A stretch of DNA of 10,808 bases from an uncultured Collinsella sp. GTDB lineage: Bacteria > Actinomycetota > Coriobacteriia > Coriobacteriales > Coriobacteriaceae. Under the pieces are notes generated by a model. It saw only the letters and a program-made list of their open reading frames with translations, was not told the DNA's origin and did not search any database. Both the position numbers and the translations under genes were made by a program. Where the stretch lies: contig URIE01000057.1 of the NCBI GenBank assembly GCA_900547805.1, positions 1 through 10,808 on the forward strand. Reading direction: 5' to 3'. Position 1 is the first letter of the stretch, and the number at the start of each line of letters is the position of its first letter. This document shows, in pieces, positions 1 to 7,671 of the stretch.

Positions 1-1
1 G

Positions 2-508
2 GGCTACCGCGTGGTGGTCGTAGGCGAGCCGGGGCATCCTGAGGTGGAGGGCATCCTGGGCCACGCAGGCGATGACGCGCAGGTCGTGAGCTGCGCCGCC
101 GATGCGGACGCGCTGCCGCTCAAGGGCAAGGTAGGCCTCGTCGTGCAGACCACCCAGACCGCGCAGAACCTGGCCGAGGTTGTGGCCTCCATCACCCCGC
201 GCGTGCAGGAGCTGCGCGTGATCAACACCATCTGCGCCGCCACGAGCGAGCGTCAACAGGCAGCAGCCGCACTTGCCAGCCGCTGCGACTGCATGGTTGT
301 GGTGGGCGGCAAGAACTCGGGCAACACCCGCCGCCTGGCTCAGATTTGCGCAGACGCCTGCGAGCACACGCATCACATCGAGGAAGCTTCCGAGCTTCTG
401 GCCGCGTGGTTTACCGACGCTCACCACATTGGCATCACCGCTGGAGCCTCCACCCCGCAAGAACACATCGAGCGCGCCGTCGAGCGCATCAAGGAGCTTT
501 GCCGCTAA
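2..508 (+). CDS. ispH: 4-hydroxy-3-methylbut-2-enyl diphosphate reductase, C-terminal part (5' end outside window)
   Basis: The reading frame is open from base 2 and ends with TAA at 506-508, so only the last 168 residues are present. IspH is the [4Fe-4S] enzyme of the last step of the MEP isoprenoid pathway, converting HMBPP to IPP and DMAPP in the cytoplasm. Visible family signatures, in order, are GHPEVEG with the substrate-binding His (codon 35-37), QTTQT, NTICAATSERQ with the third cluster cysteine (codon 233-235), KNSGNTRRL with the substrate-contacting Ser and Asn (codons 317-319 and 323-325), and GITAGASTP with the late Ser (codon 449-451). The first two cluster cysteines would lie upstream of the window. 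The true start cannot be seen; a GTG at base 11 is internal. The gene ends 2 nt before the next start, and AAGGAG at 491-496 inside its 3' end can serve the next gene. No active-site residue is missing from the visible part. Confidence 0.96.
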   Translation, partial: GYRVVVVGEPGHPEVEGILGHAGDDAQVVSCAADADALPLKGKVGLVVQTTQTAQNLAEVVASITPRVQELRVINTICAATSERQQAAAALASRCDCMVVVGGKNSGNTRRLAQICADACEHTHHIEEASELLAAWFTDAHHIGITAGASTPQEHIERAVERIKELCR

Positions 509-510
509 CC

Positions 511-1929
511 ATGGACCAGACCGTACCCGCATACGCCGCCGAGGTGGCCGATTACGGGCGCAGCCGCGACCCCGAGCCGGGTGAGGGCGCGCTCGTAAAG
601 AACGTGCGTCCCGAATCGCCCGCGTGGGATGTGGGTATCGAGCCGGGCATGCGCGTGCTCACGGTCAACGGTGAGCAGCTTACCGACATGATTGTGTGGC
701 TCTGGGAGGCCGACGATGATACCGTCGACCTGGAGGTTTTCGATCCGCGCGACAACACCGTCACTTCCGTCGAGCTCGACCGCTTCCCAGGAGAGGACTG
801 GGGCCTTGAGTTCGATGGTCCCATCTTCGACGGCATGCGCACCTGTGTGAACGCCTGCGTGTTCTGCTTTATGACGATGCTCCCCAAGGGCGGTCGTTCC
901 ACGCTCTACATTCGCGACGATGACTATCGCCTGAGCTTTTTACAGGGCAACTTTGTCACGCTCACGAACCTCACCGACGAGGACGTGCAAAACGTCATCC
1001 AGCGCAACATGAGCCCCATGAACGTATCGGTCCACGCCGTGAGCCCCGACGTCCGCCGCCGCATGATGGGCCGCAACGCCCAGCGCGGCATGGACGTGCT
1101 CGAGGCCATCATGGCCGCCGGCATAGAGATTCACGCGCAGATCGTGTTGTGCCCCGGCATGAACGACGGCGAGGAGCTGGAAAAGACCCTGCGCTACTGC
1201 GAGGAACACGAGCAGATTACCAGCTTGGGCATCGTGCCGCTCGGCTTTACCAAACACCAGAACCGTTTTAGCTGGTCCTACAGCGACAAGCCCGAGCTAG
1301 CGCGCGAGACCATCGCCATGATCAGGCCCTTCCAGGACCGTGCCTACGAGCGCTTTGGCCGCCACACCTTCCAGATGAGCGACGAGTTCTATCTGGACGC
1401 CGGCATCGATCCTCCCGAGGCAGACTTTTACGACGGTTACCCGCAGTACTACGACGGCATCGGCATGATCCGCTCGTATCTGGACGAGACCGACGACGTG
1501 CTTGCCGCCGACGCCGAGCGTCTGGCCCGCGTCCGCGCTGGCATCACCGAGCGCAACCAGCGCCTTCTGTGCCTCTCCGGCGCCAGCGCGCGCGACACCG
1601 TGGCGCGCTTTGTGGAGTCGCCGCATGGTCTCGGCGGCACCGTCACAGCCATCAAGAACCGCTACTTTGGCGGCAACGTGGACGTGACCGGCCTCATCGT
1701 CGCGTGTGACATTCTGGAGCAGCTGCCCCAAGATCTGTCGGGGGTTATGCTCTTTGTGCCTAAGCTCATGTTCAACGCTGACGGCATGACGCTTGACGAG
1801 TATCATCGTGACGATTTACTCGCAAGCCTTACCAGTCGCGGCGCCGAGGTTCATGTGGTGTCGACCATGCCGCATGAGCTGCTCGATACCCTGGAGCACA
1901 TCCTTGGCATTGCCCGCGAACTCGCATAA
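511..1929 (+). CDS. DUF512-family protein: PDZ domain plus radical-SAM-like iron-sulfur domain
   Basis: This is a 472-residue cytoplasmic protein of unknown biochemical role. Residues about 25-85 form a PDZ-like domain (SPAWDVGIEPGMRVLTVNG). A radical-SAM-type cysteine motif CX3CX2C follows at Cys112, Cys116 and Cys119 (RTCVNACVFCF), then MLPKG and the family-typical DDDYRLSFLQGNFVTLTNL. The C-terminal DUF512 part includes DEFYLDAG from residue 291 and a late NRYFGGNVDVTGLI block. The open frame extends upstream to 346, inside ispH. I chose ATG 511 because it lies 2 nt after the ispH stop, has AAGGAG at 491-496 (14 nt away, a little long), and the upstream codons look like a shadow of ispH. 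Genes of this family commonly sit next to der, as here. The cysteine spacing suggests a 4Fe-4S cluster and possibly SAM chemistry; substrate and reaction are unknown. Confidence 0.93.
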   Translation: MDQTVPAYAAEVADYGRSRDPEPGEGALVKNVRPESPAWDVGIEPGMRVLTVNGEQLTDMIVWLWEADDDTVDLEVFDPRDNTVTSVELDRFPGEDWGLEFDGPIFDGMRTCVNACVFCFMTMLPKGGRSTLYIRDDDYRLSFLQGNFVTLTNLTDEDVQNVIQRNMSPMNVSVHAVSPDVRRRMMGRNAQRGMDVLEAIMAAGIEIHAQIVLCPGMNDGEELEKTLRYCEEHEQITSLGIVPLGFTKHQNRFSWSYSDKPELARETIAMIRPFQDRAYERFGRHTFQMSDEFYLDAGIDPPEADFYDGYPQYYDGIGMIRSYLDETDDVLAADAERLARVRAGITERNQRLLCLSGASARDTVARFVESPHGLGGTVTAIKNRYFGGNVDVTGLIVACDILEQLPQDLSGVMLFVPKLMFNADGMTLDEYHRDDLLASLTSRGAEVHVVSTMPHELLDTLEHILGIARELA

Positions 1930-1962
1930 TTTCCGCTGAACCTACCCATCAAAGGAGAGCAG

Positions 1963-3297
1963 ATGAAACCTATCGTCGCCGTCGTCGGACGCCCCAACGT
2001 GGGCAAGTCCACGCTCGTTAACCGCCTGGCCCAGACCTCGGACGCCATCGTCCACGAGTCCCGCGGCGTCACGCGCGACCGCTCGTACCACACGGCCGAT
2101 TGGAACGGCCGCGAGTTCACCATCGTCGACACGGGCGGCATCGAGCCGCTCAAGAGCGATGACGTCTTCGCCACGTCCATTCGCGACCAGGCCCTCGCCG
2201 CCGCCGAGGAAGCCGCCGTCATCCTGTTTGTGGTCGATGGCCGCACCGGCGTCACCGAGGAGGACGAGTCGGTCGCTCGCATGCTCAAGCGCTGCGACAA
2301 GCCGGTCTTTCTGCTGGTGAACAAGCTCGACAACCCCGATCGCGAGAACGACAGCATCTGGGAGTTCTATTCGCTTGGCATCGGTGAGCCCACGCCGCTC
2401 TCGGCCCTGCATGGTCATGGCACGGGCGACCTGCTCGACGATATCGTGGCCCTGTTGCCCGAGGAGGAGGACGAGATCGCCGACGAGTTCCCCGATGCGC
2501 TGAACGTGGCTATCATCGGCCGCCCCAACGCCGGTAAGTCATCGCTGTTCAACCGCATTCTGGGCGCCGACCGCTCCATCGTGTCCAACATTGCCGGCAC
2601 CACGCGCGACGCCATCGACACGGTCGTCGAGCGCAACGGCAAGCACTACCGCATGGTCGACACCGCGGGCATTCGCAAGAAGAGCACCGTGTACGAGAAC
2701 ATCGAGTACTATTCCATGGTCCGCGGCCTGCGCGCCATCGACCGCGCCGACGTGGCGCTGCTCGTCGTCGACGCCTCCGTGGGCGTTACCGAGCAGGACC
2801 AGAAGGTCATGGGTCTTGCCATCGAGCGCGGATGCGCCATCGTTGTGCTGCTCAACAAGTGGGACCTGCTCGACGACGATCGCAAGCGCGAGGCCTGCAT
2901 GGAGACCATCGACCGCCGTCTGGGCGTCATGGCTCCCTGGGCCCAGTACCTACGCATCTCGGCCCTGACCGGCCGCAGCGTCGAGAAGATCTGGGCAATG
3001 GTAGACGCCGCCGAAAAGACGCGCTCGCAAAAGATCAGCACCTCGCGCCTCAACACGTTCCTCACCGACCTACGCGAGTTTGGCCACACCGTGGTGGACG
3101 GCAAGCGCCGCCTGCGCATGCACTACGTGACTCAGACGGGCATCAACCCGCCGACGTTCACGTTCTTCGTAAACCACAGCGACCTGGTCAACGACACCTA
3201 CCAGCGCTACGTGGAGAACCGCATGCGCTCGACCTTCGACTTTGCCGGCACGCCCATTCGACTCTTCTTTAGGAAGAAGGAGCAAAAGGATGCTTAA
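1963..3297 (+). CDS. der: ribosome-associated GTPase Der (EngA)
   Basis: This is a 444-residue tandem GTPase needed for maturation of the 50S ribosomal subunit. The first G domain shows GRPNVGKS (residues 9-16), DTGG (56-59) and NKLD (120-123). The second shows GRPNAGKS (186-193), DTAG (233-236) and NKWD (298-301). The rest, from about residue 350, is the KH-like C-terminal domain, ending in a basic tail (FFRKKEQKDA). Between the G domains lies an acidic linker rich in Glu and Asp (about residues 166-176), as is common in the family. The length is normal. ATG 1963 is supported by AAAGGAG at 1951-1957 with good spacing. The 33-nt gap from the previous stop is the largest between protein genes in the block, but I see no promoter or terminator in it. 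The 3' end overlaps plsY by 8 nt, suggesting translational coupling. Confidence 0.98.
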   Translation: MKPIVAVVGRPNVGKSTLVNRLAQTSDAIVHESRGVTRDRSYHTADWNGREFTIVDTGGIEPLKSDDVFATSIRDQALAAAEEAAVILFVVDGRTGVTEEDESVARMLKRCDKPVFLLVNKLDNPDRENDSIWEFYSLGIGEPTPLSALHGHGTGDLLDDIVALLPEEEDEIADEFPDALNVAIIGRPNAGKSSLFNRILGADRSIVSNIAGTTRDAIDTVVERNGKHYRMVDTAGIRKKSTVYENIEYYSMVRGLRAIDRADVALLVVDASVGVTEQDQKVMGLAIERGCAIVVLLNKWDLLDDDRKREACMETIDRRLGVMAPWAQYLRISALTGRSVEKIWAMVDAAEKTRSQKISTSRLNTFLTDLREFGHTVVDGKRRLRMHYVTQTGINPPTFTFFVNHSDLVNDTYQRYVENRMRSTFDFAGTPIRLFFRKKEQKDA

Positions 3298-3973
3298 TCC
3301 GATTCTGCTGACCGCCATCTGCGCCGTGGTCTCGTTCTTTATCGGGGCGATTCCGTTTGGCTTGATTCTGGGCCGCGTGTTCAACCACACCGACATTCGC
3401 AAGGCGGGCTCCGGCAACATCGGCACCACCAACGCTCTGCGTGTGGCCGGCCCCAAGGTGGCCGCGCTCACGCTGCTGCTCGACTGCCTTAAGGGCGCCA
3501 TCTGCGTCCTTATCGCGCGTCCGTTCATTGCGAGCGTGGGCTATGGCTTCCCCGTGAGCATTATGGCCCCCGGCGCCGCCGGTGACTGGATGATCGGCGT
3601 CATTTGCCTGGCTGCCGTGTGGGGACACATCTTCTCGCCCTACCTCAACTTCCACGGCGGCAAGGGTATCGCCGTTGGTCTGGGTGTCATCCTCGCCTGG
3701 TACTGGCCTATTGGCCTGTCGCTGCTGGGCATGTTTATCGTGGCCGTCGCCATCACCAAGTTTGTGTCGGTGGGCTCACTCGCCGCTGCCATCGGTCTTC
3801 CCATCGCTGCTTGCGCGGTCTTTCCGTACAGCAGCCTGGGGCTCAAGTTCTGTATGGCGATGATCGGCATCACCGTGGTGTGGGCCCATCGCTCGAATGT
3901 CCAAAAGCTCATGACCGGTAAGGAGTCCAAGCTCTCGTTTACCAAGCGCGTCACCGAACCCGACGATAAGTAG
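3290..3973 (+). CDS. plsY: acyl-phosphate:glycerol-3-phosphate acyltransferase PlsY
   Basis: This is a 227-residue integral membrane protein that transfers an acyl group from acyl-phosphate to glycerol-3-phosphate, giving lysophosphatidic acid. The three conserved PlsY motifs are present: GSGNIGTTN (residues 40-48), HGGKG (122-126) and HRSN near the C terminus (200-203). Hydrophobic segments at about residues 5-28, 55-80, 99-118, 128-158 and 160-198 fit the five-helix topology. The open frame runs upstream to 3242, but ATG 3290 has AAGGAG at 3277-3282 with 7-nt spacing and gives the usual MLNPI... hydrophobic start and normal length. It overlaps the der stop by 8 nt. The TAG stop at 3971-3973 is part of the next gene's ribosome binding site. 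The next gene, gpsA, makes the glycerol-3-phosphate that PlsY uses, so the pair is functionally linked. Confidence 0.97.
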   Translation: MLNPILLTAICAVVSFFIGAIPFGLILGRVFNHTDIRKAGSGNIGTTNALRVAGPKVAALTLLLDCLKGAICVLIARPFIASVGYGFPVSIMAPGAAGDWMIGVICLAAVWGHIFSPYLNFHGGKGIAVGLGVILAWYWPIGLSLLGMFIVAVAITKFVSVGSLAAAIGLPIAACAVFPYSSLGLKFCMAMIGITVVWAHRSNVQKLMTGKESKLSFTKRVTEPDDK

Positions 3974-3982
3974 GAGAGAGTC

Positions 3983-4990
3983 ATGAATGTTGCGCTGATT
4001 GGCTCTGGCTCCTGGGGAACCGCCGTCGCCGGCCTTGCTGCCGCGCGAGCCGAGCGCGTGACCATGTGGGCCCATAGCGAGCAGACGGCCGCCGGCATTA
4101 ACGCCGAGCACCGCAACCCCCGCTATCTGGTTGGCTACGAGCTGCCCCACAACGTTGTCGCCACGACGGACCTGACCCAAGCGCTCGACGGCGCCGAGGC
4201 CATCATCTTTGCCGTGCCCTCCACGCACCTGCGCAGCGTATGTCATCAGGCAGCCCCCTTCATCGCCGCCGACACCCCGGTGCTCTGCCTCACCAAGGGC
4301 ATTGAGCCCGAGTCCGGCCTGCTCATGAGCGAGGTCATCGCCAGCGAGATCGGCAACGAGGCGCGCGTGGCGGCGCTCTCGGGCCCCAACCATGCCGAGG
4401 AGATCTGCCGCGGCGGACTTTCTGCCGCCGTCATCGCCAGCGAACATCCGCAGATAGGGGAGACCTTTAAGGACCTGCTCCTGTCCACGGCCTTCCGCAT
4501 CTATCTGTCGCAAGACATGACCGGTGTCGAGGTCTGCGGCGCCATGAAAAATGTCATCGCCATCGTGTGCGGCATCTCCGCCGGCTCGGGCGCGGGCGAC
4601 AACACGCTTGCCCTCATCATGACGCGCGGTCTGGCCGAAATCAGCCGCCTGGTTCACGCCCGCGGCGGCCAGGCCATGACTTGCATGGGACTTGCCGGTA
4701 TGGGCGACCTTATCGCCACCTGCACTTCGGAGCATTCGCGCAACCGGACCTTTGGCTACGAGTTCGCCCACGGCGTGTCGCTCGACGAGTACCAGGCACG
4801 CACGCATATGGTGGTCGAGGGTGCCGTCGCGGCCCGCAGCGTCAGCGAACTCGCCCGTTCACTGGGCGTAGACATTCCGCTCACCTTTGCCGTGGAGCAA
4901 ACGCTCTACAACGGTGTTACTTTGGATAGGGCGCTCGAGATTCTTACCGACCGCGTCCCCTCTCAAGAGTTCTACGGACTCGCTGACTAG
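3983..4990 (+). CDS. gpsA: NAD(P)-dependent glycerol-3-phosphate dehydrogenase GpsA
   Basis: This is a 335-residue cytoplasmic enzyme that reduces dihydroxyacetone phosphate to sn-glycerol-3-phosphate for phospholipid synthesis. The N-terminal Rossmann fold has the GSGSWG dinucleotide motif at residues 7-12. Other family blocks are LTKGIE with Lys105, SGPNHAEEI beginning at Ser133, the catalytic-type lysine Lys189 in GAMKNVIAI, and the late SRNRTFGYEF cofactor block. Length matches the family (about 330-340). ATG 3983 follows AGGAGAG at 3972-3978, which overlaps the plsY stop. It stands directly behind plsY, which consumes its product, and 18 nt before rpe. Nothing is missing or unusual. Confidence 0.98.
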   Translation: MNVALIGSGSWGTAVAGLAAARAERVTMWAHSEQTAAGINAEHRNPRYLVGYELPHNVVATTDLTQALDGAEAIIFAVPSTHLRSVCHQAAPFIAADTPVLCLTKGIEPESGLLMSEVIASEIGNEARVAALSGPNHAEEICRGGLSAAVIASEHPQIGETFKDLLLSTAFRIYLSQDMTGVEVCGAMKNVIAIVCGISAGSGAGDNTLALIMTRGLAEISRLVHARGGQAMTCMGLAGMGDLIATCTSEHSRNRTFGYEFAHGVSLDEYQARTHMVVEGAVAARSVSELARSLGVDIPLTFAVEQTLYNGVTLDRALEILTDRVPSQEFYGLAD

Positions 4991-5008
4991 CGCAGAAAGG
5001 CTACTACC

Positions 5009-5680
5009 ATGGGTTCCATCAAAATCGCTCCGTCCGTCCTTTCGGCCGACATGGCCAACCTCAAGGGCGAGCTCAACAAGATCGCCGGTGCCGACTACGT
5101 GCACTTCGACGTTATGGACGGTCACTTTACCGGCAACCTCACCTTTGGTGTCGACATTCTCAAGGCCGTCAAGCGCTCCACCGATGTGCCAGTCGACGCG
5201 CATCTAATGGTGTCGAACCCCGACGAGACGGTCGATTGGTACGCCGACGCCGGCGCCGACATGATTACCGTGCACTACGAGGCCTCCACGCACCTGCACC
5301 GCACGCTCACCCACCTGCAGCAGCGTGGCGTCAAGGCCGGCGTGGTGCTCAACCCCGCTACCCCCGTCTGCGTGCTCGAGAGCATTATCGATGTCGTCGA
5401 CATGGTGCTGTTGATGAGCGTGAACCCCGGCTTTGGCGGACAGAGCTTTATCCCGGGCACCATCGCCAAACTCCATGAGCTCAAGGCCATGTGTGAGCGC
5501 CACGGCGTGTCGCCCATGATCGAGGTCGACGGCGGCATTTCTTCCAAGAACATTGCCGAGGTCGTCAAGGCTGGTGCCAACGTTCTCGTGGCCGGCTCCG
5601 CCGTATTTAAGTCCGAAGATCCCGCTGCCGAGGTTGCGCTGCTGCAGAAGCTGGGCAATGAGGCCGCACAGGAGGCATAA
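5009..5680 (+). CDS. rpe: ribulose-phosphate 3-epimerase
   Basis: This is a 223-residue TIM-barrel enzyme that interconverts ribulose-5-phosphate and xylulose-5-phosphate in the pentose phosphate pathway. It starts with APSVLSAD (substrate Ser9). The metal and catalytic residues are His32 and Asp34 in VHFDVMDGHF, His65 in DAHLMV, and Asp174 in EVDGGIS. The phosphate-binding MSVNPGFGGQ block is intact. The substrate-loop segment reads HFTGNLTFG where many homologues have HFVPN, a small departure with no clear consequence. ATG 5009 is preceded by AGAAAGG at 4994-5000. The end of the gene contains AGGAGG (5670-5675), probably the ribosome binding site of the next gene, whose start lies 6 nt after the stop. 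Confidence 0.97.
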   Translation: MGSIKIAPSVLSADMANLKGELNKIAGADYVHFDVMDGHFTGNLTFGVDILKAVKRSTDVPVDAHLMVSNPDETVDWYADAGADMITVHYEASTHLHRTLTHLQQRGVKAGVVLNPATPVCVLESIIDVVDMVLLMSVNPGFGGQSFIPGTIAKLHELKAMCERHGVSPMIEVDGGISSKNIAEVVKAGANVLVAGSAVFKSEDPAAEVALLQKLGNEAAQEA

Positions 5681-5686
5681 ACCCTT

Positions 5687-6865
5687 ATGACCGCAGGTCA
5701 AAACCGCATACCCGTTAATCTTGACTATGCCGCCTCGACGCCCATGCGCGCCGAGGCGCTCCTTGCACAGCGCGAGTACGACGACAGCGAGCTTGCCGGC
5801 GTCAACCCCAACTCGCTGCACTCGCTCGGCCGCAAGGCCGCCGCGCGCCTGGAGGTTGCCCGTCGCGAGATCGCCCATAGCTTTGGCGCACGCGTCCGCC
5901 CGTCCGAGATTGTTCTGACCAACGGCGGCACCGAAGCCAACCAGCTGGCGCTGCTCGGTCTTGCCGAGGGCGCCCGTCAGCGCGACCGCAAGCGCAACCG
6001 CGTGATCGTATCTGCCATCGAGCACGATTCGATTCTGGACAACCTGCCGCTGCTGCGTGCCGCCGGCTTTACCGTCGACCTGGTGCAGCCCTGCCGCATG
6101 GGCTACATTGAGCCTGCCGCGCTTGTCGAGCTGCTAGGCGACGACGTGGCGCTCGTGAGCATTATGGTTGCCAACAACGAGACCGGCGTGGTGCAGCCCA
6201 TCCGGGAGCTTGTCGCTGCCGCACACGCCGCCGGCGCCCTGATCCACACCGATGCCATCCAGGGCTATCTGCATATTCCGCTCGATGTCACCGAGCTGGG
6301 CGTCGATGCCATGTCCGTCGCGGCCCACAAAATTGGCGGTCCTGTGGCATCCGGTGCGCTCTACCTTAAGACCCGCACCCCACTGCGTCCCCGCATCTTT
6401 GGCGGAGGACAGGAAGCCGGACGACGTGCCGGCACGCAGGACCTGCGCACGCAGCTGGCCTTTGCCGCTGCCGCCTCGTCGCTGGCGCCCCGCGTAGCCC
6501 AGGAGCGCGAGAAGCTGCAAGCCCTTTCCGACAAGCTCTACGCCACGCTTACGGCTCATCCGCGCATTCACGCCACCATGGGTGACTACACCCATGCCGA
6601 TCGTCTGCCCGGCATGGTATCGATCTACATTGACGGAATGGACTCCGAGGAGCTTATCATCAAGCTCGATGCCGCCGGTTTTGAGGTGTCGGCAGGTTCG
6701 GCATGCTCGAGCGGCAGCATGGACCCCAGCCACGTTTTGAGCGCGATGGGCATCGGTCGCGAGCAGGCGCTGGGCGCACTGCGCATCTCCTTCGATGACC
6801 GCGTGAATCCGGCCGATCTGAATGAGTTCGCCAAGACGCTCCTCTCGATCGTGGGTGCCGCATGA
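5687..6865 (+). CDS. NifS/IscS-type (class V aminotransferase fold) cysteine desulfurase
   Basis: This is a 392-residue PLP enzyme expected to take sulfur from L-cysteine as a persulfide and release alanine, feeding Fe-S cluster assembly or tRNA thiolation. Key residues are His113 (SAIEHDSI, stacking on PLP), Asp189 and Gln192 (HTDAIQG), the Schiff-base Lys215 (AAHKIGGP), and the persulfide Cys340 in SACSSGSMDPSHVL. That cysteine block is of the group I (NifS/IscS) kind rather than SufS. The GGGQEAGRRAGTQD loop is present. ATG 5687 uses AGGAGG at 5670-5675, somewhat distant at 11 nt. The stop TGA overlaps the next start (ATGA at 6862-6865). No scaffold gene (iscU) or thiolase gene (mnmA, thiI) lies nearby, so the acceptor cannot be named from this window. 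Confidence 0.95.
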   Translation: MTAGQNRIPVNLDYAASTPMRAEALLAQREYDDSELAGVNPNSLHSLGRKAAARLEVARREIAHSFGARVRPSEIVLTNGGTEANQLALLGLAEGARQRDRKRNRVIVSAIEHDSILDNLPLLRAAGFTVDLVQPCRMGYIEPAALVELLGDDVALVSIMVANNETGVVQPIRELVAAAHAAGALIHTDAIQGYLHIPLDVTELGVDAMSVAAHKIGGPVASGALYLKTRTPLRPRIFGGGQEAGRRAGTQDLRTQLAFAAAASSLAPRVAQEREKLQALSDKLYATLTAHPRIHATMGDYTHADRLPGMVSIYIDGMDSEELIIKLDAAGFEVSAGSACSSGSMDPSHVLSAMGIGREQALGALRISFDDRVNPADLNEFAKTLLSIVGAA

Positions 6866-7671
6866 TCGCCGCCGAGCTTGAGCGCGCGCTGCTGGCACGC
6901 TATCCCAAGACCGATGCCGAGAGTTGGGACCATGTAGGACTCTCCGTCGGCGACCCTGCCGCGCAGATTACCGGTGTTGCCTGCGCACTCGATGCGACCG
7001 AAGCCAATGTGCACCGCGCCCAGGAGGCCGGCGCCAACGTGCTGCTGACGCATCACCCCATCTACATCAAAGCGCCCGAGGCGTTTTGCCCGGCAGATGC
7101 GACGCGTCCGCAGTGCAGCGCGGCACTCTACGAGGCCGCCCGCTGCGGCGTGAGCATCATCTCGCTCCACACCAATCTGGACCGCTCGCACGAAGCCTGC
7201 CTCTGCCTGAGCGAGCTGCTGGGTGCCGCACCCGTGAGCTCACTGGAGCACGTGGACGACCCCGAAGCCACCGGCCTGGGCGCACTTGCAACGCTCAACG
7301 ACCCGTGCACGCTGCGCGATCTTGCCACCCGTGCTGCCACGGCCTTCGGCAGCAACCCGCGCGTTTGGGGTGAAGCCGAGCACCCGTGCCGAACCGTCGC
7401 CATTTTGGGCGGCTCCCTGGGCGACTTTGGAGAACTCGCCATCGCCGCGGGCGCAGATGTTGTCGTGACGGGCGAGGCAGGCTACCACGTGGCGCAAGAC
7501 CTTGCCTTGCGCGGGCTACCGGCGATCCTGCTCGGCCACGACCGCTCCGAGGAGCCGTTCGTTGATATATTGATGAACTCTGCAGTTGATGCCGGGGTCG
7601 ACCCCCGTCATGCGATTAAAATACTGAACCCTTGCCAATGGTGGACTGTGACAAAAGGAGAGAACTTATGA
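6862..7671 (+). CDS. Nif3-like dinuclear metal centre hexameric protein (YbgI/YqfO family)
   Basis: This 269-residue protein is the short form of the Nif3/GTP cyclohydrolase I type 2-like family, without the inserted PII-like domain of longer members. The dinuclear metal ligands are all visible: His64 and His65 (LLTHHPIYI), Asp107 (HTNLDRS), His226 and Glu230 (GHDRSEE). The family's GLSVGDP near the N terminus and VVTGEAGYH (residues 201-209) also match. The precise substrate of this family is not settled; hydrolase activity has been proposed. It starts at ATG 6862 within the stop of the desulfurase gene and has no clear ribosome binding site of its own, so translation is probably coupled. 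Its stop TGA at 7669-7671 overlaps the start of the next gene. Nif3 next to a zinc-ribbon coiled-coil gene is a recurrent pairing in bacteria. Confidence 0.94.
   Translation: MIAAELERALLARYPKTDAESWDHVGLSVGDPAAQITGVACALDATEANVHRAQEAGANVLLTHHPIYIKAPEAFCPADATRPQCSAALYEAARCGVSIISLHTNLDRSHEACLCLSELLGAAPVSSLEHVDDPEATGLGALATLNDPCTLRDLATRAATAFGSNPRVWGEAEHPCRTVAILGGSLGDFGELAIAAGADVVVTGEAGYHVAQDLALRGLPAILLGHDRSEEPFVDILMNSAVDAGVDPRHAIKILNPCQWWTVTKGENL

Noticed and set aside
3776..4807. Long 343-residue minus-strand frame opposite plsY and gpsA
   Set aside because: It is antisense to two clearly conserved genes. Long open antisense frames are expected in high-GC coding DNA, and the translation shows no family motif.
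5204..6025. 273-residue minus-strand frame opposite rpe and the desulfurase
   Set aside because: It is a composition-driven shadow of two genes with intact active sites.
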